Source: an uncultured Odoribacter sp. (lineage in GTDB: Bacteria; Bacteroidota; Bacteroidia; Bacteroidales; Marinifilaceae). From it: a DNA stretch of 50,158 bases. Below the pieces are notes generated by a model. It made no database searches, was not told the DNA's origin, and saw only the letters and a list, made by a program, of their open reading frames with translations. Positions 18,301 to 26,860 of this stretch are shown piece by piece. The stretch spans positions 1 through 50,158 of the forward strand of contig CALUKF010000017.1 in NCBI GenBank assembly GCA_944321145.1. The letters run 5' to 3'. Position 1 is the stretch's first letter; every line of letters starts with the position of its first letter. The translations under genes were made by a program, and so were the position numbers.

Positions 18301-19609
18301 TTTGACCGAGTTGCGCATCATTGACAAAAATACAAATATTGCCCTTATTTCCCACAATATCCCCTACGGTGCGAAATTGTTTGTGAAAGACGGGCAAGAA
18401 GTCAAAAAGAATGACTTGCTTTGCGAGTGGGATCCTTTCAATGCGGTTATCATCACGGAGTACAGCGGTCGCATCGGTACTGAAAATTTGATTGAAGGCG
18501 AGACCTACAAAGAGGAATCCGATGAAACGACGGGCTTCCGTGAAAAAGTCATTACCGAATTCCGTGACAAGACCAAAGCGCCGGCATTAACCATCGTGAA
18601 TGATAAAGGCGAAGTCGTAAAAAGCTATAACTTGCCTGTGGGCGCCCACATCGTTGTTAAAGAAGGTGACCAGGTTACTGCCGGAAGCATCATTGTTAAG
18701 ATACCGAGGGCGGTTGGTAAAGCCGGGGATATCACAGGTGGTCTGCCGCGTGTAACTGAATTGTTCGAAGCTCGCAACCCGTCCAACCCTGCTGTCGTTT
18801 CAGAAATTGACGGTGAAGTGACTTATGGCAAAATCAAACGCGGTAACCGTGAAATCATTGTTACTTCCAAGGCCGGCGAGGTGAAGAAATATTTGGTTTC
18901 TTTGACCAAGCAGATTTTGGTACAGGAGAACGACTATGTCCGTGCCGGGACGCCGCTTTCTGACGGTGCTATCACGCCGACTGATATCTTGAATATCCAG
19001 GGTCCGATTGCCGTTCAGGAATACATTGTGAACGAAGTGCAGGACGTTTACCGCATGCAGGGTGTGAAAATCAATGATAAACACTTTGAAATCATTGTAC
19101 ACCAGATGATGCGCAAAGTGTTGATTCAAGACTCCGGCGATACCCGTTTCTTGGAAAGCCAGATTGTGGACAAGAACGAGTTCATGGAAGAGAACGACGA
19201 GATATACGGCAAGAAAGTCGTAGTGGATCCGGGCGATTCCGACCGTGTGAAACCGGGACAGATTATTTCTGTACGTGCATTGCGTGACATCAATTCCCAG
19301 TTGAAACGCAGGGACTTGCGCGTGGTTGAGGCTCGCGATGCGGTGCCTGCGACTTCCGCTCAGGTATTGCAGGGTATCACGCGTGCGGCATTGCAGACTT
19401 CCAGTTTCATTTCTGCCGCATCATTCCAGGAAACGACCAAGGTGTTGAACGAGGCTGCCATTTACGGCAAAGTCGATCCGCTCGAAGGGTTGAAAGAGAA
19501 CGTGATATGCGGACACTTGATTCCTGTGGGTACCGGTATGAAGGAATTCAGGGGATTGGTCGTTGGTTCAAAAGAGGATATGGAAAAAATGCAGAAAGCT
19601 GCCAATTGA
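15347..19609 (+). CDS. rpoC: DNA-directed RNA polymerase subunit beta'
   Basis: This is the 1420-residue beta' subunit. The catalytic Mg2+ loop [12 protein letters not shown] is present, as are the N-terminal zinc site (CHCGKY...CDRCGVEV), the bridge-helix/trigger-loop region, the second zinc site ([15 protein letters not shown]) and [16 protein letters not shown]. One anomaly stands out: the near-universal RIFGP(V/I)KDYEC near residue 58 reads [11 protein letters not shown], encoded by a run of 14 T (15522-15535) that replaces Gly-Pro-Ile without changing the length. That substitution next to the zinc finger is hard to accept in a functional polymerase and may be a sequence error. A bidirectional terminator follows. 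Confidence 0.98.
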   Translation: MAFRKDSNTNKPKSFTKISIALASPEEILEHSSGQVLKPETINYRTYKPERDGLFCERIFFFFKDYECHCGKYKRIRYKGIVCDRCGVEVTEKKVRRERMGHIQLVVPVAHIWYFKSLPNKIGYLLGLPSKKLDAVIYYERYIVVQPGLIAEKGIAKMDLLTEEEYLDILDALPADNQHLEDDDPNKFIAKMGAEAIQMLLERLDLDDLSYELRHKANTETSQQRKNEALKRLQVVEAFRESREVNKPEWMIVKVLAVIPPELRPLVPLDGGRFATSDLNDLYRRVIIRNNRLKRLIEIKAPDVILRNEKRMLQESVDSLFDNSRKSNAVKIENNRPLKSLSDSLKGKQGRFRQNLLGKRVDYSARSVIVVGPDLKMHECGLPKDMAAELYMPFIIRKLIERGIVKTVKSAKKIVDRRDPVVWDILENVLKGHPVLLNRAPTLHRLGIQAFQPKLIEGKAIRLHPLACTGFNADFDGDQMAVHLPLGNEAILEAQILMLCAHNILNPANGAPITVPSQDMVLGLYYITKPRKGAKGEGLKFYSPEEVIIALNEKAVDLHAQIQVKIKDVNEEGKEYVHMIDTTVGRIILNQYTPKNFPYINELITKKSLRDIISDVFKRCGVDVTAKFLDDIKDLGYQKAFEGGLSFNLEDVIVPAEKEALLQEGYDQVEEVMANYNMGFITNNERYNQIIDIWTHVNAKLTNTLMKQLAEDAQGFNSIYMMLDSGARGSREQIRQLGGMRGLMAKPQKSGATGGQIIENPILANFKEGLSVLEYFISTHGARKGLADTALKTADAGYLTRRLVDVANDITITEEDCGTLRGVTISAIKNNEEVVASLYERILGRVSVHDIYHPHTNELLVKSGEEITETIAEAIEKSPIERVEVRSVLTCEAKKGVCAKCYGRNLATGKIVQLGEAVGTIAAQSIGEPGTQLTLRTFHVGGTAGNISTENSLKSKYDGYVEFEELRSVEHVQDNGQKCDVVVGRLTELRIIDKNTNIALISHNIPYGAKLFVKDGQEVKKNDLLCEWDPFNAVIITEYSGRIGTENLIEGETYKEESDETTGFREKVITEFRDKTKAPALTIVNDKGEVVKSYNLPVGAHIVVKEGDQVTAGSIIVKIPRAVGKAGDITGGLPRVTELFEARNPSNPAVVSEIDGEVTYGKIKRGNREIIVTSKAGEVKKYLVSLTKQILVQENDYVRAGTPLSDGAITPTDILNIQGPIAVQEYIVNEVQDVYRMQGVKINDKHFEIIVHQMMRKVLIQDSGDTRFLESQIVDKNEFMEENDEIYGKKVVVDPGDSDRVKPGQIISVRALRDINSQLKRRDLRVVEARDAVPATSAQVLQGITRAALQTSSFISAASFQETTKVLNEAAIYGKVDPLEGLKENVICGHLIPVGTGMKEFRGLVVGSKEDMEKMQKAAN

Positions 19610-19645
19610 TTTGCCGGTCAGATGCAATATGGATAGAAAAAAAAT

Positions 19646-19673
19646 AGACGCCCGCAAGGGCGTCTGTTTTTTT
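19646..19673. terminator. bidirectional terminator after rpoC
   Basis: An 8-bp stem AGACGCCC/GGGCGTCT closed by GCAA is flanked by an A8 run upstream and a T7 run downstream, so it ends both rpoC and the convergent GT5-domain gene. Confidence 0.88.
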
Positions 19674-19685
19674 ATGCCTTATCCT

Positions 19686-20504
19686 TTAAGCAGGATTTTC
19701 CGCCAAGATTTTGTCGAAAAATGCAGAATAATTGTCGATGTAATCTTCCGGAGTGGTATATTCCGTCACCGGCTTCCCGCTTTCTGCAGCGTATTCTTTC
19801 AGTGCGGGGTCTACATCCTTGCTGTTAAAAATGATGCCGTCCGAATAATCGAATGCCAGTTTGTTGACATTTGTGTGCGTCGGTTCTTGCACCACTTGGA
19901 TATCCTCCAGGCGGATGTTTTCACTCAGCAGCTTTTCCGGAAAATGCTTGTCCAAGCACCCTTGGAATTGGTCATTATAAGACGAGAACACCACTTTCGT
20001 ATGGGCGAACATGGGGTCATCGTTGTATTCCTTCTTCAGGTACAACGGCACCAGCGACGTAATCCAGCCTTGGCAATAAATCAAGTCTGGCGGCCAGCGC
20101 AACTTTTTGACCGTTTCAAACACGCCCCTTGCGAAAAAAATCGCACGTTCGTCATTGTCCGGGAAAAATTCCCCCTTCTCATCTTTTACTACATATTTCC
20201 GTTGGAAATAGTCCTCATTGTCAATAAAATAAACCTGCATTCTCGCGGCTTGGATAGAGGCGACTTTGATAATCAGCGGATGGTCTGTATCATTGATAAT
20301 CAGATTCATCCCTGAGAGGCGGATGACTTCATGCAATTGGTTGCGCCGTTCATTAATACAGCCGTACCTTGGCATGAAAGTCCTGATTTCCTTGCCTTTA
20401 TCCTGGATGCCTTGGGGCAGGTAACGACCTATATGTGCCATTTCTGAATCTGGCAGATAAGGCGTGATCTCTTGAGATATAAAAAGAATCTTTTTTTTTG
20501 CCAT
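19686..20504 (-). CDS. glycogen/starch synthase N-terminal (GT5) domain protein
   Basis: The ~272-residue protein (start chosen at MAKKKILFISQEI; an ATG five codons upstream at 20519 is possible) resembles only the N-terminal Rossmann domain of GT5 glycogen synthases. It has ILFISQEITPYLPDSEMAHIGRYLPQGIQDKGKEIRTFMPRYG, where the glycogen-synthase KxGGL motif is degenerate, and later PDLIYCQGWITSLVPLYLKKEY. The C-terminal nucleotide-sugar-binding domain of a ~480-residue synthase is absent, and the stop is followed by a terminator, so this is not a window-edge cut. Single-domain forms of this type occur in Bacteroidales. Catalytic activity is doubtful; a sensory or scaffold role is possible. 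It has its own good promoter. Confidence 0.75.
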   Translation of the reverse strand: MAKKKILFISQEITPYLPDSEMAHIGRYLPQGIQDKGKEIRTFMPRYGCINERRNQLHEVIRLSGMNLIINDTDHPLIIKVASIQAARMQVYFIDNEDYFQRKYVVKDEKGEFFPDNDERAIFFARGVFETVKKLRWPPDLIYCQGWITSLVPLYLKKEYNDDPMFAHTKVVFSSYNDQFQGCLDKHFPEKLLSENIRLEDIQVVQEPTHTNVNKLAFDYSDGIIFNSKDVDPALKEYAAESGKPVTEYTTPEDYIDNYSAFFDKILAENPA

Positions 20505-20527
20505 AACTACGTTTCCCAAAAACCATA

Positions 20528-20557
20528 CAAAGATAGCGATTTTATTTGAATTTCAAA
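20528..20557 (-). promoter_or_regulatory. promoter of the GT5-domain gene
   Basis: On the minus strand TTTG (20554-20557) and TATCTTTG (20528-20535) are separated by 18 bases. The -7 box matches the consensus exactly and lies 23 bases before the ATG at 20504. Confidence 0.65.
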
Positions 20558-20704
20558 AATGTACGGGAAACTAAAAGCTAACAAAAGCAAAACAGTCCGT
20601 TCTTCTCCCGTTTTTTATCCTTTCTCCCGGCTTAAATCAGTGGTTATTGGCGATAAAATGGCATCTTTTTCGGGAAAACAGGATGGGATTCTTTTTCTTT
20701 TTGC

Positions 20705-20712
20705 TATATTTG
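20705..20712 (+). promoter_or_regulatory. -7 box TATATTTG for yraN
   Basis: TATATTTG fits the -7 consensus and lies 28 bases before the yraN start. A -33 element is not clear upstream. Confidence 0.45.
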
Positions 20713-20740
20713 AACATGTTTTTCACAGCGTAGACAAGAT

Positions 20741-21094
20741 ATGGCACAACACAACACTTTAGGCAAACAAGGGGAAGACAAGGCTGCCGACTATCTTCGG
20801 CATGAAGGCTACCTCATTCTCGACCGCAATTGGCGGGTGGGGCACTTGGAATTAGACTTCGTTTGCCGCGATGGGAATGTGCTGGTCGTGGTGGAAGTCA
20901 AGACGCGCCAGGAAGAGGATGAAAATCTGGACGATTTGTTAGGCTGGCGGAAACGCCGCAACCTCCTGAAAGCCGCCGATGCCTACGTGAAGAAAAAAGG
21001 CTTGGACATGGAAATCCGGTTTGACCTGCTAATCGTGTCAGCCGGAGATTGGAACGTGAAACATATAAAAGAAGCAATTAATATTTTAGACTAA
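20741..21094 (+). CDS. yraN: YraN family protein (UPF0102)
   Basis: The 117-residue protein has the UPF0102 signature: GKQGEDKAADYLRHEGYLILDRNWR, then GHLELDFVCRDGNVLVVVEVKTR. The Asp and Glu-x-Lys in that segment form a PD-(D/E)XK nuclease-like core related to Holliday-junction resolvases. The cellular role is not established. It starts a short plus-strand unit with the OsmC gene, 10 bases after its stop, and diverges from the GT5-domain gene. Confidence 0.88.
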   Translation: MAQHNTLGKQGEDKAADYLRHEGYLILDRNWRVGHLELDFVCRDGNVLVVVEVKTRQEEDENLDDLLGWRKRRNLLKAADAYVKKKGLDMEIRFDLLIVSAGDWNVKHIKEAINILD

Positions 21095-21104
21095 ATTGAG
21101 AATT

Positions 21105-21512
21105 ATGGCAGAAATGAAAGCAAAATACCTGGGCGGACTCCAGGTGGAATGTGAACACTTGAAAAGCGGGGCAAAACTCATGACCTCCCCGCAGGCAGGA
21201 ACTCCCGCAGCCGGAGAAACCTTTTCTCCGACAGGACTCTGTGCGGCAGCCTTGTCGGCTTGCGTTTTGACAATGATGGGCGCATACGCCACGAAAAACG
21301 GTCTTGACATCGAGGGCGCAGAAATAGAAACCTCGCTGGCAATGGGCGAAGAGCCCCACCGCATAGCCTCCATCACGCTCATCATAAACATGCCCCCGAA
21401 AGGCTATTCCGACAAAGAGAAAAAAATCCTGGAGCGCGTGGCAAAAACCTGCCCCGTGGGCAACAGCCTCAGCGAGCAGTTAGTCAGGGAGTTGGTGTTC
21501 AACTGGCAATAG
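21105..21512 (+). CDS. OsmC family peroxide-reducing protein
   Basis: OsmC/Ohr proteins reduce organic hydroperoxides with two conserved cysteines. In this 135-residue protein these are the Cys in AAALSAC (residue 53) and the Cys in the helix KTCPVGNSLS. The canonical TFSPTGLCAAALSACVLTMM segment is present. I chose the ATG at 21105 (MAEMKAKYLGG); a TTG three codons upstream is unlikely. The gene lies 10 bases after yraN and is followed by a weak terminator. It could be an Ohr-like or YhfA-like member; the exact subgroup is not resolved. Confidence 0.87.
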   Translation: MAEMKAKYLGGLQVECEHLKSGAKLMTSPQAGTPAAGETFSPTGLCAAALSACVLTMMGAYATKNGLDIEGAEIETSLAMGEEPHRIASITLIINMPPKGYSDKEKKILERVAKTCPVGNSLSEQLVRELVFNWQ

Positions 21513-21531
21513 TGCCTGTCGTGTTACAAGG

Positions 21532-21565
21532 GGGCGGGTCAAAAGTCAGAGTCGCCCTCTTTTTA
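21532..21565 (+). terminator. terminator after the OsmC gene
   Basis: A short GGGCG/CGCCC stem (21532-21536 with 21553-21557) is followed by CTCTTTTT. The stem is only 5 bp with a long loop, so it is modest. Confidence 0.45.
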
Positions 21566-21812
21566 TTCGTACTCCTGATGGAGTTCGGTTCCAAATATTC
21601 AATTCTCAGAAAGGAAAAATTCCTTTTGGGTCACCCTCTTGTTTTTATAAAATGAAACAAAGCAGGTAAGGGTTTGGGAATACGCGAAAATCTTTTCCTC
21701 AAAGCGTGCTGCAGTATCCCCTTTTTTAATGGGAATTTTTTCATTACTTTTATATTTGGTAATATGGTAACTCAAAAAAATCTTTCAACCACTTACGATT
21801 TGGAATCTGGCG
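21566..21812. other. intergenic stretch without a supported gene
   Basis: About 250 bases separate the OsmC terminator from the peptidase gene terminator. It holds a -7-like TATATTTG at 21751-21758 followed by a short frame (ATG at 21764, 36 codons) that runs into the terminator hairpin. No homology is recognised and I do not call a gene. Confidence 0.5.
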
Positions 21813-21845
21813 AAAAAAAACAGGGGAATTTGCCCTCACCCTGTT
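21813..21845 (-). terminator. terminator of the DPP4-like peptidase gene
   Basis: Read on the minus strand, AACAGGG (complement of 21839-21845) pairs with CCCTGTT (complement of 21819-21825), and eight T follow (21813-21820). It lies about 80 bases after the peptidase stop codon. Confidence 0.65.
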
Positions 21846-21923
21846 CACACCAAGCGGGCTGCAAATCCGCTTGAACAAAAATAGTATTGAATATCATGCA
21901 TTTTCAACGAACACATCTAAACA

Positions 21924-24234
21924 TTAGTGGCGGCGGTCGAAGGCGTCAATTTCGTAGAACCAGTCGGCACGGTTGTCGCCGAGCAGGTATTTGGCGAAAT
22001 GGAACCACATGCGGCGTTGGTAGAACTCGGAGGCTTTGCCTTGGTAGCCGTGGCGTTGGCCGGGCAGGACGATGAGGTCGAAGTTTTTGCCTGCCTGAAT
22101 CAGGGCGTTCGCCATGCGGAGCGTGTTGCCGGGGTGGACGTTGTTGTCCACGTCGCCCGTCACGAGCAGGAGGTAGCCCTTGAAATTGCGTGCCAACTGG
22201 GCGTTGGTTTCGACTTCGCCCTTGAAGGTGCTCTCCTCGCGGTCGCCGTTCACGGAGTCTTTGACGGTGCGTTTCTCCTCCCGGACGCCGTTGTGGGTCT
22301 CCCCCCCACCATTGGTTGTACATGTTGTTGTCGTGGTTGCCGGAGGAGGAGACAGCTGCCGTGTAGAAGTCCGGATAGGTACACAATGCCGCCGTGGACA
22401 TGAAGCCGCCGCCGGAGTGCCCGAAGATGCCGACCTTGGAAGCGTCGATAAACGGGTAGCGGTCGGCAAGTTGCTCGATGCCGTATTTGTCATCCGCCAG
22501 GGCATAATCGCGCAGGTCGCCGTAGCCGTAGGTGTGGTACCATTTATCGCGCATGGGACTGCCGCCCCGGTGCCCGAAGGTCACCACCACGAAGCCGACC
22601 TGTGCCAACGGCATGTTGTAGACGCCCGTCACGGTGAAGTCGAAGGGTATCGCCTCGGTCTGCGGACCCGGGTAGACGTAGGAGATGATGGGGTAGGTCT
22701 TGGTGGAGTCGAAGTCCACGGGTTTCCACATCACGCCGTAGAGGTCGGTCACGCCGTCGCGTGCCTTCACCGTGAAGATTTCCGGTGCCTTCCAGCCCAT
22801 TTCATAGAGGCGGCGCAGGTCGGGGCGGGCGAGTTCCATGATGACCTTGCCCTTGTTATTACGCAGGACGGAACGCGGCTCCAAGTCGACACGGGAATAA
22901 TTGTCCACGAAATAATTGGCGGATTTCGCCATGGCTATTTTGTGGTTGGCGTCCTCGGGCGTGAGCAGCTCCACGCCTTCGCGGTCGAGGCTCGCTTTAT
23001 AAAGGTGGGCATAGTAAGGCATGCGGTCGTCCTCGCGCCCATAGCCTTCGAAATAGAGCGTCCTGCCCACCGTGTCGATGCGCACCATCTTGCCTGCCGT
23101 CCAATTGCCGGAGGTGATGACGTTCTTCAGGTTGCCCTCGCCGTCATAGTGGTAGTAATGCCCCCTGCCCGTGCGTTCCGACCACCATATCAGGTCTTTG
23201 CCTTCTTCGAGGATGGAGAGGTGGTGCAATTGGTCGTTGAAATAAGGCTTCGCCGTCTCGTTGATGAGCACCCGGCTCTCGCCCGTGCGGGTGTCTGCCA
23301 CGCAGATGTCAATCTCGTCGCACGTCCGGCGTTTGCGCTGGAAATAGATGCGGTCGGACTCCTTGCCGGCATGCACCACGCCCAAGGTCTGGTCTGTCCA
23401 TTTGTCTGTCTGGATTTTCACCTGCCGGCAACTGTCCACGTCGAAGACGAACAGTTCGTACTGCCGCACTTCTTTATCGCCCGGCATGGAATAGCGGTAA
23501 CTCTCCAACTTCGGACGCTTCGAGAGCACGTCAATGACCCACAGGTCTTGCACTTTGCGGTTGTCCACGCGCTGCACGTAGAGGCGCTTGCTGTCCTTGA
23601 ACCAACGCGCTTTTGCCCACGTCCGCTTGCCGCTCGTGTCGCGCTCATTAGAGGCGTAGGAGTAGAAAGGCTCGCCATCCGTGGTGAGCTGGATTTCCAC
23701 GGAATCCTTGTCGTCGGTGCGCATCAGGTAAAGGTTGTGGCGTTTGGCAAAGACGATGTACGCGCTGTCCGGCGAGTAGGTGGCGTAGCGGTTCGGGTGC
23801 TCGTCTTTCTTGTCCTTCACGGAGTCGCGCTGCACCAACTCGCGGGTGTCGATGTTGTAGTCGAAATTGATTTTGTCCACGACGAACTGGAGGGTCTTGC
23901 CGTCCTCCTTGAATTTCAGGTCTCGGAGAGGCAACGCCGCCTCCTGGTAAGGCTTGTGGGTGATTTTCGTCAATTCCTGCACCATGTAGGCGTTGTCGAA
24001 AAGCAGGCGTTTGCTGCGTTTCGTCGGGTCTACGAAATACCAGCGGGTGCCTTCGCCCGTCTTGTAACTGTACCAAAAGCAGTCGCTATCCTTCAGGAAA
24101 TGAGGGGTGACGCTTAAGCTTCCCACCTCTGAACCTGCCCTCCGGAACTTTTCCGCCTGCTCATAATTCGCTGTCTGCCCCACGGCAACACTCCCGATGC
24201 CGAGGAAGCACAATAAGAAAAACCATGTTTTCAT
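21924..24234 (-). pseudogene. S9 family (DPP4-like) prolyl oligopeptidase, frameshifted near the 3' end
   Basis: A signal peptide (MKTWFFLLCFLGIGSVAVGQ) is followed by an S9B-type beta-propeller and then the alpha/beta-hydrolase domain with the nucleophile in GHSGGGF (Ser607). Dipeptidyl peptidases of this type trim X-Pro or X-Ala dipeptides in the periplasm. After YNQWW near residue 642 the frame turns into an Arg/Pro-rich tail. The true C-terminus (GYLLLVTGDVDNNVHP with the catalytic Asp, GQRHGYQG with the catalytic His, ending FDRRH) continues in another frame to the stop at 21924. The switch lies at a run of seven G (C7 at 22301-22307 on +). One G fewer restores a 769-residue enzyme. As written it lacks two of three catalytic residues; a sequencing error or phase-variable tract are alternatives. 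Confidence 0.85.
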
Positions 24235-24280
24235 TCCCTTTGCATTTACTCTCTAAAGTATAAAATCTTGTCTTGAGGCA

Positions 24281-24288
24281 CAAAAATA
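24281..24288 (-). promoter_or_regulatory. -7 box TATTTTTG for the peptidase gene
   Basis: On the minus strand TATTTTTG lies 46 bases before the peptidase ATG at 24234 and fits TAnnTTTG. The -33 position has no clear TTG. Confidence 0.4.
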
Positions 24289-24323
24289 GCGAAAAACAGG
24301 GGATAATTTCCTTCTTTTTTGAC

Positions 24324-24331
24324 TATTTTTG
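24324..24331 (+). promoter_or_regulatory. -7 box TATTTTTG for the AlkD-like gene
   Basis: TATTTTTG lies 35 bases before the ATG at 24367. It is divergent from the peptidase -7 box about 40 bases away, giving a compact divergent promoter region. Confidence 0.4.
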
Positions 24332-24366
24332 CTCAAAATATCCACCCAAAAAAAGAAAGCAATATT

Positions 24367-24924
24367 ATGAACTTTCAACCCATCAACAAAGAGGCGGAAG
24401 CCACTTTTAAAGGAATCGAGCGGCGCATTTTCCGCCTCCAGAGCGGCGGCACCATTGACAGCCTCCGCACTATCGGAGCCGATACCAGCGGGCAAATCGG
24501 CGCCAGCTTCGTCTCCCTGAAGCAGTTGGCATCCTGTTATGCGCCCGACGAGACGCTTGCCCTCCTCCTGTGGCAAACCTGCCGGCGCGAGGAGCAAATC
24601 ATGGCTTGCTTCCTCCTGCCCACGGGAACAAATAAAGAAAAAATTACGCAATTAATGGACACCTGCCAGAGCATGGAAATTGCCGGCTATGTCGGCTCCC
24701 TGCACCTCGCCCGGCGTCCGGACGTTGCGGAAATCGCCGCCGAATGGGCGGCTTCCGAGGTTCCTGCCAAGCAGGCTGCAGCCCTCACGGCTGCCGCCCG
24801 GCAACTCATTCTGAAAAAAGAATGTAGCCTCATCCCAAAAAGCCAATTCGCCGAGATGCTCCGCCGCCCGTATGCCGACCCATACGTCCGCATGCTGGCA
24901 GCCCGTTATCGTTTTAATCTCTAA
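24367..24924 (+). CDS. AlkD-like HEAT-repeat protein (DNA alkylation repair family)
   Basis: The 185-residue helical protein (start at MNFQPINKEAEATF; an in-frame ATG 16 codons upstream lacks support) resembles the AlkC/AlkD DNA-glycosylase superfamily. It has a helix pair containing IGASFVSLKQLASCYAPDETLALLLWQTCRREEQIMACFLLP, the 'SxxxLKxLA ... LALLLW ... R E..ml...ll' pattern of ALK HEAT repeats, followed by more helical pairs rich in Ala. AlkD removes bulky positively charged alkyl bases without base flipping. The protein is shorter than AlkD (~230 residues), so repair activity is inferred from the fold only. It stands alone between the peptidase and pckA. Confidence 0.6.
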   Translation: MNFQPINKEAEATFKGIERRIFRLQSGGTIDSLRTIGADTSGQIGASFVSLKQLASCYAPDETLALLLWQTCRREEQIMACFLLPTGTNKEKITQLMDTCQSMEIAGYVGSLHLARRPDVAEIAAEWAASEVPAKQAAALTAAARQLILKKECSLIPKSQFAEMLRRPYADPYVRMLAARYRFNL

Positions 24925-24983
24925 AAATCATTAAAGCCCGGCGAGGAGTGCCCCCGACATGGCATAACCTGAAAAAATTTCGC

Positions 24984-24991
24984 TACCTTTG
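24984..24991 (+). promoter_or_regulatory. -7 box TACCTTTG for pckA
   Basis: TACCTTTG matches the -7 consensus and lies 45 bases before the pckA start. No clear -33 TTG at 19-21 bases. Confidence 0.5.
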
Positions 24992-25036
24992 CGTAGTGAT
25001 TACGGAAAAAAAGTACTAATACATAAATTTACGACT

Positions 25037-26644
25037 ATGGCAAAATTAGATTTGAGCAAGTATGGAATCACCGACGTAAAGGAGATTCTCCACAACCCCT
25101 CCTACGAGGAATTATACCAGGCTGAGACCGACCCGTCGCTCACCGGCTACGAAAAAGGACAGCTCACCGAACTGGGAGCCATCAACGTGATGACCGGCAT
25201 TTATACCGGACGCTCGCCGAAAGACAAATTCTTCGTGTACAACGACGCCAGCAAGGACACCGTGTGGTGGACTTCCGATGAATACAAGAACGACAACAAG
25301 CCTTGCACCGAAGAGGCTTGGGCAGACCTCAAGAAGAAAGCCGTGGAGCAGCTCTCCGGCAAGAAACTTTATGTGGTCGACACGTTCTGCGGCGCGAACG
25401 AAGGCACCCGCCTCAAAGTGCGCTTCATCATGGAGGTGGCATGGCAGGCACATTTCGTAACCAACATGTTCATCCGCCCGACGGCTGAGGAACTCGAAAA
25501 CTACGGCGAACCGGATTTCGTATCCTTCAACGCAGCCAAAGCCAAGGTGGACAACTACAAGGAGCTGGGCTTGAACTCCGAGACTGCCACCGTGTTCAAC
25601 CTCAAGACCAACGAGCAGGTTATCCTCAACACGTGGTACGGCGGCGAGATGAAGAAGGGCATCTTCTCCATTATGAACTACCTGAACCCGTTACGCGGCA
25701 TCGCTTCCATGCACTGCTCCGCCAATACCGACCTTGAAGGCAAGAACACTGCCATCTTCTTCGGCCTTTCAGGCACAGGCAAAACCACCCTCTCCACCGA
25801 CCCGAAACGCCTCCTCATCGGCGACGACGAGCACGGCTGGGACGACGAGGGCGTGTTCAACTACGAAGGCGGATGCTATGCCAAGGTAATCAACCTCGAC
25901 AAGGACAGCGAACCGGATATTTATAACGCCATCAAGCGCGACGCTCTGCTGGAGAACGTGACCGTGGACGCCAATGGCAAAATCGACTTCGCCGACAAGA
26001 GCGTAACGGAAAATACCCGCGTTTCTTACCCGATTTACCACATCAAGAACATCGTGAAACCGGTGTCCAAGGGTCCGGCTGCCAACCAGGTTATCTTCCT
26101 CTCGGCTGACGCATTCGGCGTACTGCCGCCCGTTTCTATCCTCGACGCCGAGCAGACGAAGTATTATTTCCTCTCCGGCTTCACTGCCAAACTGGCAGGC
26201 ACGGAACGCGGCATCACCGAGCCGACCCCCACTTTCTCTGCATGCTTCGGCGCAGCCTTCTTGTCGCTGCACCCGACCAAGTACGCTGAGGAGCTGGTGA
26301 AGAAAATGGAAAAATCAGGCGCGAAGGCTTACCTTGTCAATACGGGTTGGAATGGCTCCGGAAAGCGCATCTCCATCAAGGACACGCGCGGCATCATCGA
26401 CGCCATCCTCGACGGTTCTATCGACAAAGCGCCCACGAAGACCATCCCGTATTTCAATTTCGTTGTGCCGACCGCATTGCCCGGCGTTGACCCGAACATC
26501 CTCGACCCGCGCGACACTTACGCCAATGAAAGCGAATGGGAAACCAAAGCCAAAGACTTGGCAGACCGCTTCATCAAGAACTTCAAGAAATTTGAAGGCA
26601 ACGAAGCCGGCAAAGCCCTCGTGGCAGCAGGTCCGAAACTTTAA
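25037..26644 (+). CDS. pckA: phosphoenolpyruvate carboxykinase (ATP)
   Basis: PckA interconverts oxaloacetate + ATP and PEP + CO2 + ADP. In gut Bacteroidales the carboxylating direction feeds the succinate pathway together with malate dehydrogenase, also present here. The 535-residue protein has [10 protein letters not shown], the kinase-1 P-loop [11 protein letters not shown], kinase-2 [25 protein letters not shown], and the adenine-binding region near [19 protein letters not shown] chose the ATG at 25037 ([11 protein letters not shown]), which matches family N-termini; an in-frame ATG 16 codons upstream would overlap the -7 box. Codon use is C-rich and biased, typical of a highly expressed gene. 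A strong terminator follows. Confidence 0.98.
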   Translation: MAKLDLSKYGITDVKEILHNPSYEELYQAETDPSLTGYEKGQLTELGAINVMTGIYTGRSPKDKFFVYNDASKDTVWWTSDEYKNDNKPCTEEAWADLKKKAVEQLSGKKLYVVDTFCGANEGTRLKVRFIMEVAWQAHFVTNMFIRPTAEELENYGEPDFVSFNAAKAKVDNYKELGLNSETATVFNLKTNEQVILNTWYGGEMKKGIFSIMNYLNPLRGIASMHCSANTDLEGKNTAIFFGLSGTGKTTLSTDPKRLLIGDDEHGWDDEGVFNYEGGCYAKVINLDKDSEPDIYNAIKRDALLENVTVDANGKIDFADKSVTENTRVSYPIYHIKNIVKPVSKGPAANQVIFLSADAFGVLPPVSILDAEQTKYYFLSGFTAKLAGTERGITEPTPTFSACFGAAFLSLHPTKYAEELVKKMEKSGAKAYLVNTGWNGSGKRISIKDTRGIIDAILDGSIDKAPTKTIPYFNFVVPTALPGVDPNILDPRDTYANESEWETKAKDLADRFIKNFKKFEGNEAGKALVAAGPKL

Positions 26645-26662
26645 GCCCACCATTCATAAATC

Positions 26663-26691
26663 AAAAAAGCTCCCTGCGGGGAGCTTTTTTT
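26663..26691. terminator. bidirectional terminator between pckA and the LRR gene
   Basis: AAAAAAGCTCCC, a 4-base loop, then GGGAGCTTTTTTT: a 7-bp GC stem extended by six A-T pairs, with A6 on one side and T8 on the other. It can end pckA and the convergent LRR gene. The 170 bases from here to 26860 hold nothing else I recognise. Confidence 0.9.
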
Positions 26692-26860
26692 ATATCCGCC
26701 TTTCCGGCAGTCCTGTCCATCCCTTCCCCCTATCCTCCCTACCCCTTCCCCGCACCTGTTGCGCTGCTGTTGCGACGCTCTTGGCTTACCAAGCGCAACA
26801 GCACCCTGCAAGCTCCGAAGCAGCAGCGAAACAGCTATAGGGGAAATGCCGAGAAACAAG

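Noticed and set aside
21674-21874. 66-codon plus-strand frame between the OsmC and peptidase genes
   Set aside because: No homology; it runs through the terminator hairpin of the opposite gene, so coding is unlikely.
22180-24117. 645-codon open frame on the + strand opposite the DPP4-like gene
   Set aside because: It is an antisense shadow: the minus strand carries clear S9 peptidase motifs, and GC-rich DNA keeps the opposite frame open. The translation is Val/His/Ala-rich without any domain.
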